Shown here in pieces: positions 35,860 to 43,233 of a stretch of 64,000 bases of DNA (the stretch's first letter is position 1; the number at the start of each line of letters is the position of its first letter). The position numbers were made by a program, and so were the translations under genes. This stretch comes from Treponema sp. UBA4873 (GTDB lineage: Bacteria; Spirochaetota; Spirochaetia; Treponematales; Treponemataceae). Under the pieces are notes generated by a model, which saw only the letters and a list, made by a program, of their open reading frames with translations, made no database searches and was not told where the DNA came from. The DNA is taken from positions 310,001 to 374,000 of the forward strand of contig DHDP01000019.1 in the NCBI GenBank assembly GCA_002399405.1. The letters are read 5' to 3'.

Positions 35860-35860
35860 T

Positions 35861-36889
35861 ATGGATAACGAAATCATCATCTACAATACGGAAGACGGAA
35901 AAACTGATGTAAAGCTGTATTCAAAAGACGGTGTAATCTGGATGAACCAGCAGCAGATGGCGCTTCTTTTTGACACCTCCAAGCCTAATATCAGCATACA
36001 CATATCTAATATATTGAAGGAAAAGGAATTAGATGAAAATTCAGTTGTTAAGGATTACTTAACAACTGCAGCAGACGGTAAGAATTATTCGATCACGTAT
36101 TATGCCCTCCCTATGGTTCTTGCAGTAGGGTTCAGAGTCCGCAGTATCCGCGGCACTCAGTTCAGAACATGGGCAAATAAGAATCTTACGGAGTTCCTGC
36201 AGAAAGGTTTTGTGCTTGATGAGGAGCGGTTAAAAAATCCTGACGGACGGCCTGATTATTTTGATGAACTCTTAGAGCGCATCCGCGACATCCGTGCCAG
36301 CGAAAAACGCTTTTATCAGAAAATCAGAGATTTGTTTGCTCTCTCATCCGACTATGACAGCAGCGACAAAAATACCCAGATGTTTTTTGCAATCGTCCAG
36401 AATAAACTGATTTATGCAGTAACAAAACAGACATCAGCAGAGCTTATTTTGAGCCGTGCAGACAGTTCAAAACCGAATATGAATCTTACCAGCTGGAAAG
36501 GAACGGTTGTCCGCAAACAGGATATCTATACAGCAAAGAATTATCTGACCGAAGACGAACTTGATTCATTGAACAGAATCGTGACCATCTTTCTGGAAAG
36601 TGCTGAACTGCACGTAAAAATGCGCAAAGATTTGACAATTCATTTCTGGGAAGAAAACGCAGACAAAATCATTACTGACTATTCACTGCCCCTGCTTGAT
36701 GATAAAGGCAGCCGCTCGCACAAGCAGACGGAAAAGCAGGTTGAAGAACGATACATGGAATTCGACACCTCCCGTAAAGCCTATGAAGCAAAAGAAGCTG
36801 ACCGGCAGGATGAAGAAGAACTAAAAATGCTTGAAAACGCAGAAAAAGCGGTACAGAAACGGAAACAGACCGGGAAGGGCGGCAAATGA
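35861..36889 (+). CDS. rhuM: RhuM-family protein
   Basis: A 342-residue RhuM-type protein. The N-terminal part has IIIYNTEDGKTDVKLYSKDG, VIWMNQQQMALLFDTSKPNI (helix-turn-helix-like) and YYALPMVLAVGFRVRSIRGT, the standard RhuM start; the C-terminal part is a Fic-like helical domain ending in a charged tail. RhuM genes commonly sit inside type I restriction operons, which fits the hsdR-hsdS scar upstream. Its biochemical role is unknown. The gene appears intact and its stop lies 4 bp from the truncated integrase. Confidence 0.85.
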   Translation: MDNEIIIYNTEDGKTDVKLYSKDGVIWMNQQQMALLFDTSKPNISIHISNILKEKELDENSVVKDYLTTAADGKNYSITYYALPMVLAVGFRVRSIRGTQFRTWANKNLTEFLQKGFVLDEERLKNPDGRPDYFDELLERIRDIRASEKRFYQKIRDLFALSSDYDSSDKNTQMFFAIVQNKLIYAVTKQTSAELILSRADSSKPNMNLTSWKGTVVRKQDIYTAKNYLTEDELDSLNRIVTIFLESAELHVKMRKDLTIHFWEENADKIITDYSLPLLDDKGSRSHKQTEKQVEERYMEFDTSRKAYEAKEADRQDEEELKMLENAEKAVQKRKQTGKGGK

Positions 36890-36893
36890 GCGG

Positions 36894-38012
36894 GTGCATC
36901 ATTGCAACTGATTTATGCCCCTCAAGTGCCATTACTTCTGCATCAGGAAGTCCTGCGTAACGCGCCTGTGTTATGAATGTATGACGCATTCCATGCAGTG
37001 TTATGTTTCTTTCTTTCTGTTCAGTACGCGATATACCTGCTTCAGAAAACAGTCGGACAAATCCAGTTTTAATTACTTCACCTGAAACAGGTTCTTTACG
37101 TGAATTGGAAGCGCTGTAAAAAACAAAATCATAAGGTTTTGTAAAATTTGAACGAGACATTATTTCATGAAACAACGGAATAATAAGTGTAGGCAGAACG
37201 ACATACCGTGTAGAACCACATTTACATTCCTTGCTGCCTTCCATATCCTGAAAATTGTTCTGGACATGTATCAAACGTTCTTTTTCATCTATATCCTTCC
37301 ATCGCAAGCCCCGTAATTCACCCCGTCTCATGCCCGTAAGAACTGCAAGTTTTACAAGACAGTCAATACGTAAATCAGAATCGTGGGTTGAAAACAGTTT
37401 TTGAACTTCTTCACGGGTTAATACCCCCTTTTCCTTCGGAACATCTTTTACTTTGTGAACAGCTTTAAACGGATCATCTGTAAGTTCCCCATGTGCATAT
37501 AACCAGCGTACAGGAACGGACATCGCCTGATAGGCAAAGTTAATCGTTCGGGAACCTACCCCCTGCTTTATTGCCCATACTTTCCATCGTTCTATTGCCG
37601 AGGATGTCAATTCTGACACACGAATATTTTGAAACGGTTTATACGTCTCTACATGACGCCGAATTGCGTCTTTGTTCTGTTTAATATAGAGAACAGACAA
37701 GGGTTTTCCGTTTACACTTTCTTTAGCCTTCAAGTATTCCGAATCAGAAACCCAGAAAGAAGTAAGAAAATCTATAAATTTACCGTCAGCCGTAGTACCT
37801 GTATATTGAACACTTTTAAGGAGTTCCTGTGCTACAGCTGTAGCTTCTGCCTTACGCTGCTTTTTACCGTCTACAACGACACCCGTTGAACGGGTTTTAA
37901 ACCAGCGTTTTTCTGAATCATTCCAGAAACGGACATAATAAAACACGGAATTATGCACTTTCCTAGGGTAAATATTGAATTGTGCATGACTTGAAACAAA
38001 AATCGGACGCGT
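36894..38012 (-). pseudogene. Tyrosine integrase, truncated and start-codon-lost
   Basis: Closely similar to the intact integrase at 45594-46814 across nearly its full length (shared RWKVWAIKQGVGSR, TGMRRGELRGLRW, TLHGMRHTFIT, GHKSV). It breaks off after AMMH: the catalytic Tyr segment QHYTH is gone and unrelated sequence including the rhuM end follows. The aligned start codon is ACG (38010-38012) instead of ATG, still behind an intact GGAAGG. An upstream GTG at 38051 keeps a frame open, but recombinase activity is excluded by the missing Tyr. It marks an older element next to the rhuM region. Confidence 0.85.
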
Positions 38013-38122
38013 ATAACACCTTCCTTTTGAGTGCGACACTTCGTGCGACACTCGGTCTTTAGTGTGATATACCGTCCGTTTTCGGGTGGGCTATATATAT
38101 ATAGTTAAAAGAATTACAGTAT

Positions 38123-38145
38123 TGGAGATGATCGGACTTGAACCG
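38123..38145 (-). repeat. Old attachment-site fragment (tRNA-Ala 3' end)
   Basis: 23 bp identical to the 3' end of the tRNA-Ala gene at 46931-46953, positioned upstream of the dead integrase exactly as the intact tRNA is upstream of the live integrase. Beyond 38145 similarity to the tRNA ends. Confidence 0.75.
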
Positions 38146-38146
38146 C

Positions 38147-38310
38147 CCCTCTCCGGTCGTTGCCTTCCTGGCAACTCCCTCTGCGGCGCCTCCGTTCGCT
38201 GCCGGTGCCATCCATGGCACCTTTTCGCCTGTCGGCGCGCTCACTCCGGTAGCCGGTTCAAATCCGCATAGGGACTTTTTTACAAAAAAATACCGCAGTC
38301 CCTATGCGGA
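38147..38310. repeat. GC-rich multi-hairpin spacer between two attachment sites
   Basis: It holds GTTGCC/GGCAAC, GGTGCCAT/ATGGCACC (two-base loop) and a long pair TCCGCATAGGGACT (38263-38276) with its complement at 38297-38310. No gene is seen. The stretch 38052-38577 otherwise contains only the attachment repeats, AT-rich spacer and the terminator at 38544. Confidence 0.5.
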
Positions 38311-38325
38311 CTACGGTACTATCTT

Positions 38326-38372
38326 GTGGAGATGATCGGACTTGAACCGACTACCTCTTGCATGCCATGCAA
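38326..38372 (-). repeat. Distal attachment site (att) of the element
   Basis: 47 bp identical to 46930-46976, covering the tRNA-Ala 3' end up to the anticodon arm. It ends in TTGCATGCCATGCAA, an inverted repeat with the anticodon in the centre, as expected for a tyrosine-integrase core site. Confidence 0.85.
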
Positions 38373-38543
38373 TAAAACAATCATATTACGGTATGTCACC
38401 GCATATCAGATAAAGCAGTATGTACTTATGAAGTAATTAAATAAAGGCTCTATTGATATATTAGGATATACTGTGATAAGTGCAATGTCAATAAACAATC
38501 GAGTAACTTTTAGGGTTATTTTGAAAGGGCTGAATATAATAAA

Positions 38544-38572
38544 CAAAAAAGCCCCGCAAAATCTGCGGGGCT
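38544..38572 (-). terminator. Intrinsic terminator at the left end of the element operon
   Basis: On the minus strand AGCCCCGCA pairs with TGCGGGGCT around a 5-base loop, followed by TTTTTT. It lies just after the stop at 38578. Confidence 0.85.
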
Positions 38573-38577
38573 ATACA

Positions 38578-38898
38578 TTATATTATCCTTGTCAGACCAC
38601 GTTTGAAGGCAACATGCCAAGCATCTTCACATAACTGCGCATTGAGTTTTTCCGCTTTCGTCATTTCTTCACGTATGACAGGCGGTCTATATCCCGGCTG
38701 TAGTACTTCGTAAAACCGGTTCAATAAATCATCTTCGTAGTCCTGTTGCGTATCAAATGGGTGTGTCTCAAACAAATCTGAATACATCGACTGGAAATAG
38801 CCTTGTTTCTGTTCATGTGTCATATCTTGAAAACGGTTCGTTGTTTCATTTGCCGTCTGCTCCAATTTTGCCAGTCTTTTACTGATTGTACTTGTCAT
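38578..38898 (-). CDS. Small coiled-coil protein of the replication module
   Basis: A 106-residue acidic/basic protein of unknown function. It starts TSTISKRLAKLEQTANE, a probable short coiled coil, and has FDTQQDYEDDLLNRFYEVL in the middle. It resembles the 39724-40017 protein in layout (an ISxxLxxLE start, then MYxxLxE and a D-x-ED-L motif), so the two look like paralogs flanking the prim-pol. GAGGA precedes the ATG. It is the last gene before the terminator at 38544. Confidence 0.7.
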   Translation of the reverse strand: MTSTISKRLAKLEQTANETTNRFQDMTHEQKQGYFQSMYSDLFETHPFDTQQDYEDDLLNRFYEVLQPGYRPPVIREEMTKAEKLNAQLCEDAWHVAFKRGLTRII

Positions 38899-38899
38899 T

Positions 38900-39727
38900 T
38901 TAATTTTTCCTCATTGCATGCCTGAATCCGTCAGGGTCTTCACTTGCAAATCGCAAAAACTCCGGTACGTTCAGAATAGCCGCTTCGTATTCTGCTTCCG
39001 GTATGTCTTCGCGTAAACACCATGCAGACGCAAGATAAATACGGTACTGCCGTCCTTCGTTTGCAAATTTCCGGCACACTGTACGCACGATAAACGCGGC
39101 TCTATCGGTTGTAGAGCCGTTATACTGCCTGCGGGGCGTATATACGGGCGCTTCATAACCCGGTGACGTTCTGTGCAGGTGCATAAGAGAACAGAAGCCG
39201 GAAAAAGGCTGCTCTGTAATCTCTATACAGTCGGAAAACTTCCCGAATCCCATACTGTAAGGTAAACCGCTGTCAGGGTGCAGGCTCCCCGGCGCTGTTA
39301 CAAGCGCTCCGGTATGTTTTACTTCAATGCCGGGCAGGATTGTTTCTGACTTATATCGTTTTACCCCTGCATACTTAAAATACAGGTGCTGCCCTTCGTG
39401 TGGAGTTGTACAGGCTGTAGAAGCCCATAGCAGCGGGGATATTTCAGGCAGGCGTTCAGCAAGCGTACTGAAACCATTCACGCCGTTTGAATGCCCTTTA
39501 TCAATATCGATAACAACCAAGTTCGCATCGGTCGGGAAGAATCCGAAACACACGATACTGTGCTGTAGTGCATAATTCAGCTGTTCATGTGTTATTATAG
39601 CACGTGTTACTGATATACTGCCGTCGGGTAACAGTTCCCAGTGAGGGGCACGACGGCCGGCATATTGTGGCAATAACCGCCCCGCACAGTCAAGAACGGC
39701 GTGCAATGTAAGCGCATCGGGTTTCAT
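38900..39727 (-). CDS. Bifunctional DNA primase/polymerase N-terminal-type protein
   Basis: A 275-residue archaeo-eukaryotic primase-type (prim-pol) protein. Catalytic acidic pair in LVVIDIDKG, a His in TPHEGQHLYFKYAG, and the third motif GIEVKHTGALVTAPGSLHPDSG. The helicase domain common in phage primases is missing; a separate RepA-type ATPase is encoded upstream. The start at 39727 overlaps the preceding stop as ATGA. It would prime replication of the excised element. Confidence 0.82.
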   Translation of the reverse strand: MKPDALTLHAVLDCAGRLLPQYAGRRAPHWELLPDGSISVTRAIITHEQLNYALQHSIVCFGFFPTDANLVVIDIDKGHSNGVNGFSTLAERLPEISPLLWASTACTTPHEGQHLYFKYAGVKRYKSETILPGIEVKHTGALVTAPGSLHPDSGLPYSMGFGKFSDCIEITEQPFSGFCSLMHLHRTSPGYEAPVYTPRRQYNGSTTDRAAFIVRTVCRKFANEGRQYRIYLASAWCLREDIPEAEYEAAILNVPEFLRFASEDPDGFRHAMRKN

Positions 39728-40017
39728 ACAATAATTCCCCGACACTTCGCAGTATCATGAGCAAAATCCCTGAGCAGCGATTGAAGTTCTGTTTCCGAAT
39801 TCGAGTTATTATCAATCTTTACAGACGTATAGTCGGAACAACAGGCGTCGGGGTATTCCCGGATCAGGTAGTCTTCAAAGTCTGTCCATGAGCTGAACGT
39901 TATTTCATACAGATTCCCGTACAGCATCGAAAGTGATCTTTTAAGTTCTGCCTCAGACGGCAGTATCGTACAGCGGTGCTCCAAAGCCGATATGCGCGAT
40001 TCAAAGTTATGTTTCAT
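39724..40017 (-). CDS. Small protein, paralog-like to the 38578-38898 protein
   Basis: A 97-residue protein of unknown function: a FESRISALEHR start, LSMLYGNLYE, and WTDFEDYLIREYPDACC. It shares order and spacing of these blocks with the 106-residue protein downstream of the prim-pol. The start at 40017 lies within the end of the previous gene, with GAGAAGAGG upstream; the stop is coupled to the prim-pol start. A role as a replication accessory subunit is only a guess from position. Confidence 0.65.
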   Translation of the reverse strand: MKHNFESRISALEHRCTILPSEAELKRSLSMLYGNLYEITFSSWTDFEDYLIREYPDACCSDYTSVKIDNNSNSETELQSLLRDFAHDTAKCRGIIV

Positions 40018-40303
40018 TGCCGAGCCTCTTCTCCAGCGCATCAAGTCGAGCTGTCAGTACATCGAGCGCAGCATCTCGTGTAACCGCCGCCAGTGTTGCG
40101 TAAGCGTACACAAGACAACGGTAGTAGTTGATCTGTGCCCCGGTTGTTGTGTCCGGGCCAGTTGTTTCCATCTGCTGTATAAGGGCTACAAGACGGCGCC
40201 GAACATCAGACAGCTTTGTACAGTGCCATTTCCGGGAAGAGGCCTCTGTGTTTAATTTATTACTATATGTAGAATTATCATTATTTTTGCTGTTATTTTT
40301 CAT
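40007..40303 (-). CDS. Hypothetical protein of the element
   Basis: A 98-residue protein, unrecognised. The first 20 residues are Asn/Lys-rich and polar. The middle and C-terminal parts are helical (LSDVRRRLVALIQQMETTG, LDVLTARLDALEKRLGNE) and end in a likely coiled coil. GGAGGAG precedes the ATG; it overlaps genes on both sides by a few bases, so it is an integral operon member. Confidence 0.65.
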   Translation of the reverse strand: MKNNSKNNDNSTYSNKLNTEASSRKWHCTKLSDVRRRLVALIQQMETTGPDTTTGAQINYYRCLVYAYATLAAVTRDAALDVLTARLDALEKRLGNET

Positions 40304-40560
40304 TCCTTTATCTCCTCCACGTCAGGCAGCACGTTGGCAGGCAGCCGTGCTATTTCTTTCGGCGTCAGTTCATAAGTACCAAACCGTCCGTTCCACTGCG
40401 TATAGTTAAAATCAAGCTCTTTCAGCATACGGACTACAATACGTATTTTCCTTCCGTACCATGTACCACGCTTCGGGAGTAGACACACCCTCCCGTTAAC
40501 CTTTGCGTATATCAGAGGGTTTATTCCCTCATATACCTCTGCTGCATTGATAAAATCCAT
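40300..40560 (-). CDS. Hypothetical protein of the element
   Basis: An 86-residue basic protein, unrecognised, with LLPKRGTWYGRKIRIVVRMLKEL followed by an acidic end. AGGGGAA precedes the ATG at 40560 and its stop overlaps the next start. It is separated from repA by the 180-bp repeat-bearing gap and may be the first gene of a distinct transcript. Confidence 0.65.
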   Translation of the reverse strand: MDFINAAEVYEGINPLIYAKVNGRVCLLPKRGTWYGRKIRIVVRMLKELDFNYTQWNGRFGTYELTPKEIARLPANVLPDVEEIKE

Positions 40561-40645
40561 GTTATTCCCCTATTTTCACATTGCTATAAAGCCATAGTTG
40601 GCAAAACTTCCGGCATTACAGCTCTTGGTATCGTCTTCTTTCTTC

Positions 40646-40804
40646 TGTCCGGTCAATTCGGACATCCGGACAACCGGACACACTATAAGTGTGTGTCCGT
40701 GTCCGTCCGTTTCCGGACGGTTATTGTCATGGATGTTCTCATTATTGACTAAACGGACATTGTCCGGACAAGTCCGGTTGTCCGTTTGTATCTGTTTGTC
40801 CGGT
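40646..40804. repeat. GTCCG/CGGAC iteron-like cluster, candidate replication origin
   Basis: About 14 copies of GTCCG or its complement occur in 160 bp, often as TCCGGACA. They include the perfect palindrome TTGTCCGGACAA (40760-40771) and a CACAC/GTGTG inverted repeat around 40680-40695. The last copies lie inside the repA 3' end. Dense short repeats beside a replication ATPase gene are typical of iteron origins. Confidence 0.6.
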
Positions 40805-41767
40805 TACAGCTTTATAAATTCCACGTCCTGTCCTTTCAACAAGGCTACTATCCATTAATCTTGAAAGTATCTTTCTTGCTGCATCATCGCTTTTACCTGT
40901 TACACTGCCGAGAACAGCTGCTGTCGTTCCTTGTGGATAGCTTTCCTTCAGTAATGTATAAATCTGTTCTGCACTCTGAGAAAGAAACTTTCCGTCTGTA
41001 TCGTCGTCCTCTATACGTTTCATAATCATATTTTCACTCACTTCAACCTTCATGCAGCAATCACGGCCATGATTGCCAGACGACATAAACTTAACGGTAG
41101 TGTCACCGCGTTTCCGGTCAAGTACGATCACAGTATCCGCCTGTCCTGCAAAACCGGTTGAACCAAGTACAGAATCTACAAAGTCAGCGCGTTCAGCTTT
41201 ACCGGAGTGCAACAAACAAAGAAAACAGGAACTATATGATTGTGCAAGCCGCCTAAGAGAAAGCATGAAATCAGTTATAGCGTCGTACGAATTACCGTCA
41301 GTACCCTTCGGAAGTATGGCAGGAAGCATATCCACAATGACAAACCTATATGCCTTTGCCGCAAGTAAAGCTTCCAAATCGTTCAATGCATCAGCGCCAC
41401 GGGTAAAGCTGAACAGTACGTCCAGTCCGTCGGGTGCTGTTCCGAGCTTTCTACAGCGTTCTGCCATGGCGATGTTATCAAGCTCCAATGCCATATAAAG
41501 AACGGGAGCCTTACGAGTTGTTTTCTCCAAGAACGGTCTACCCTGCGCCACTGCATAAGCGAGTTGCAAACTAAGCCAAGATTTATAACAACCTTTTTTT
41601 GCTGCTATAACGCCTAGCCCCGTAGTAAGTACACAATCCCAGAACCATATACGCTGTGTAGTTACGTCTGCAAGTGAAGACAACGGCTGCGGATTTAGTT
41701 CTGCGGCACGTTTGAAACACTGTTCAGATTTTTCCTGCTGTTGTTTTTGTTGATCGAAGTCACTCAT
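40742..41767 (-). CDS. RepA-type AAA ATPase/helicase (AAA_25)
   Basis: A 341-residue RecA-fold ATPase of the plasmid RepA/AAA_25 type. The phosphate loop reads GVIAAKKGCYKSWLSLQLA, VLYMALELDN follows, Walker B is FVIVDMLPAIL, and CLLHSGKAERADFVDSVLGS is the typical family segment. A C-terminal winged-helix-like region (SVTGKSDDAARKILSRLMDS) may bind DNA. The last 20 residues, Gly/Gln/Asp/Thr-rich, are encoded by the GTCCG repeats. GGAGG precedes the ATG; the start overlaps the preceding stop. Confidence 0.82.
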   Translation of the reverse strand: MSDFDQQKQQQEKSEQCFKRAAELNPQPLSSLADVTTQRIWFWDCVLTTGLGVIAAKKGCYKSWLSLQLAYAVAQGRPFLEKTTRKAPVLYMALELDNIAMAERCRKLGTAPDGLDVLFSFTRGADALNDLEALLAAKAYRFVIVDMLPAILPKGTDGNSYDAITDFMLSLRRLAQSYSSCFLCLLHSGKAERADFVDSVLGSTGFAGQADTVIVLDRKRGDTTVKFMSSGNHGRDCCMKVEVSENMIMKRIEDDDTDGKFLSQSAEQIYTLLKESYPQGTTAAVLGSVTGKSDDAARKILSRLMDSSLVERTGRGIYKAVTGQTDTNGQPDLSGQCPFSQ

Positions 41768-42045
41768 ACCTGTGCCTCCAATCGTTTGCTTATTGTATTA
41801 AAATATTCCAACAGATCTTCATAAGAAAATGAACGAGGCGTTAAGAATGAAGTAGCCCGGGCAATCATTATTCTGCGCGCAAACGATACAGACTTTAATA
41901 ATTCCCCTGCTAAAGGGTGGATATAGCTGTCAGACCCTTCGTTTAATTTGCGGGCGTTATCAACAGCAAATTCGTAATCATCGTTGAGTAGTCGTGCGTC
42001 AAGAGCAGCTTGATCTATGCGTATTTCATCAGCAAGGGTGTTCAT
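41764..42045 (-). CDS. Hypothetical protein of the element
   Basis: A 93-residue, mostly helical protein, unrecognised. It begins MNTLADEIRIDQAALDARLL and has KSVSFARRIMIARATSFLTP. It is coupled by ATGA to repA, so it may help the helicase, but nothing in its sequence shows this. The start at 42045 is chosen because the previous gene ends there; the open frame to 42090 is overlap. Confidence 0.65.
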   Translation of the reverse strand: MNTLADEIRIDQAALDARLLNDDYEFAVDNARKLNEGSDSYIHPLAGELLKSVSFARRIMIARATSFLTPRSFSYEDLLEYFNTISKRLEAQV

Positions 42046-42233
42046 AGTCTGCCCCCTGCGCGTGGTTTGCGCTGTACGGATGCGGAGCAATCTACGCGGG
42101 TTATTTCTCCCTCATGAAAGACAAGAGTAATACCAGCTGTACCGAATTGCGGGGCGGATTGTAAAAGTTCTCTCAGATATGGGGTAATTTGTGCGAGTAA
42201 TTCATTTGCACGAGCTGTATTTTGTGCAGCCAT
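42042..42233 (-). CDS. Hypothetical small protein of the element
   Basis: A 63-residue protein of unknown function: a helical first half (ANELLAQITPYLRELLQSAP) and a beta-like second half with VFHEGEITRVDCSASV. It lies 4 bp after the excisionase stop and overlaps the next gene by 4 bp, so it is in the same operon. Its small size and basic end leave DNA binding possible. Confidence 0.6.
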   Translation of the reverse strand: MAAQNTARANELLAQITPYLRELLQSAPQFGTAGITLVFHEGEITRVDCSASVQRKPRAGGRL

Positions 42234-42237
42234 CGGG

Positions 42238-42441
42238 TTATACCACCCTCTGTTCTACAGTTGCAGCGGAATCGATTAAATCGTCAAGAGCTGCGGCCGG
42301 GACAAGACACCGCCCGCCGAAGTGCACTATTTTAAGTGTTCCGTCGGCAATACGTCTGTCGATAGTAGGGAGTGATACGCCGAGTATGGCAGCGAATTCT
42401 TTTTTTGAATAAAAACGTTTCTCAGATTGTGTTATAGACAT
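42238..42441 (-). CDS. Excisionase-type helix-turn-helix protein
   Basis: A 67-residue MerR-like/HTH_17 protein: FYSKKEFAAILGVSLPTIDRRIADG then the wing region LKIVHFGGRCLVPAAALDDLI. This size and layout are typical of recombination directionality factors and small regulators. AGAGG precedes the ATG, and TCCCTTGAAGGGA, a perfect palindrome at 42459-42471, lies just upstream as a possible operator. It is first in the operon with the RepA-type gene. Confidence 0.8.
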   Translation of the reverse strand: MSITQSEKRFYSKKEFAAILGVSLPTIDRRIADGTLKIVHFGGRCLVPAAALDDLIDSAATVEQRVV

Positions 42442-42668
42442 GACACGACCTCTTTATATCCCTTGAAGGGATTATTAAGATTTTGTTCGTGCCATCTACA
42501 TAAACGATGGAAGGGGATCGGAAACGACAGCATACACCTCAGCCACACGTACACGTGTAGGGAAATGTTAGGATCATAACCGAGCAGCCAGACACATCAA
42601 AGAGCGTACGGGGCTTAGCCCTCGCCGGTAATCGTGTGCCACTACTTTATATAAAGCGCAACGCGCTT
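42442..42668. other. Structured intergenic region of the element
   Basis: No gene seen. It contains the palindrome at 42459-42471, CCATC/GATGG (42493-42511), ACACGT-ac-ACGTGT near 42547-42560, GGGC-tta-GCCC near 42611-42622, and AAGCGC-aac-GCGCTT (42654-42668), the last being a terminator-like hairpin for the gene ending at 42667. It could be an operator/att arm region, an origin, or a small structured RNA. Confidence 0.4.
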
Positions 42669-43005
42669 ATTGTTTACATCGCATATAGTACGGTAATTCC
42701 TTCATATCAGGAATTCCACCACCATCTGTTTTTTTCCATCCGGCAATAAGCATTTTGCCATCTCGTCTAACTGGACGTTTCGTTTCAATACTCTTACAAT
42801 TAATCATAAGATCAATATCTATAAAATAACGATATGTACCAGACGGAAGAACAGAACCGTCAGCATTACGTTTCAGGTGTTCAGTCTGTCCCCGTAACAT
42901 TGCCCTTATAACATCCTTATCAACATGCAGGAGCTTTGCAATATCAGTTGTAGAGAAGTTTGTTTTTTCTTTAAATTCTCGAACTTCCCTTACTTCATCA
43001 ATCAT
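42667..43005 (-). CDS. Putative DNA-binding protein of the element
   Basis: A 112-residue protein. The middle, NFSTTDIAKLLHVDKDVIRAMLRG, looks like a helix-turn-helix; the C-terminal half is basic with Trp and Tyr. A TTG-initiated longer form from 43026 is possible, but the ATG at 43005 sits 6 nt after a TATATT -10 box, which favours it. No Shine-Dalgarno is visible. Probably a regulator; family not recognised. Confidence 0.6.
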   Translation of the reverse strand: MIDEVREVREFKEKTNFSTTDIAKLLHVDKDVIRAMLRGQTEHLKRNADGSVLPSGTYRYFIDIDLMINCKSIETKRPVRRDGKMLIAGWKKTDGGGIPDMKELPYYMRCKQ

Positions 43006-43011
43006 ATCTCT

Positions 43012-43040
43012 AATATACAGATTCAATCATTAAAATGCAA
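43012..43040 (-). promoter_or_regulatory. Promoter of the 42667-43005 gene, leaderless architecture
   Basis: On the minus strand TTGCAT (43035-43040), 17 bp, TATATT (43012-43017), ending 6 nt before the ATG at 43005. Confidence 0.55.
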
Positions 43041-43138
43041 GTAAAAAAATGCCATATTATACTATATATAGTGTATTTATCGCTTATAATGGTCACAATG
43101 GCGCTATTAGTAGGGTACTATCTGTTAAATACAAAGCA

Positions 43139-43174
43139 ACGAAGCCGAAAGGAATATACTCCTTCCGGCTTCGT
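43139..43174 (-). terminator. Terminator after the lipoprotein gene
   Basis: Two 15-base arms match at 14 of 15 positions around a 6-base loop. On the minus strand TTGCTTTGTATTT follows, a moderate U-tract. It closes the unit ending at 43234. Confidence 0.65.
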
Positions 43175-43233
43175 CCATAGCCATATAGAAAATGCCATAC
43201 AGCGTTCCTACGGGCCGGTTACAAATAATTATT

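Noticed and set aside
38123..38230. A second tRNA gene to the left of the element
   Set aside because: Only the 23-bp tRNA-Ala 3' end is present; no anticodon arm, D-arm or acceptor 5' strand can be built from the following sequence.
40646..40804. A CRISPR array
   Set aside because: Repeats are 5-8 bp, in both orientations and irregularly spaced, without unique spacers of constant length; no cas gene is nearby. No CRISPR array was seen elsewhere in the window.
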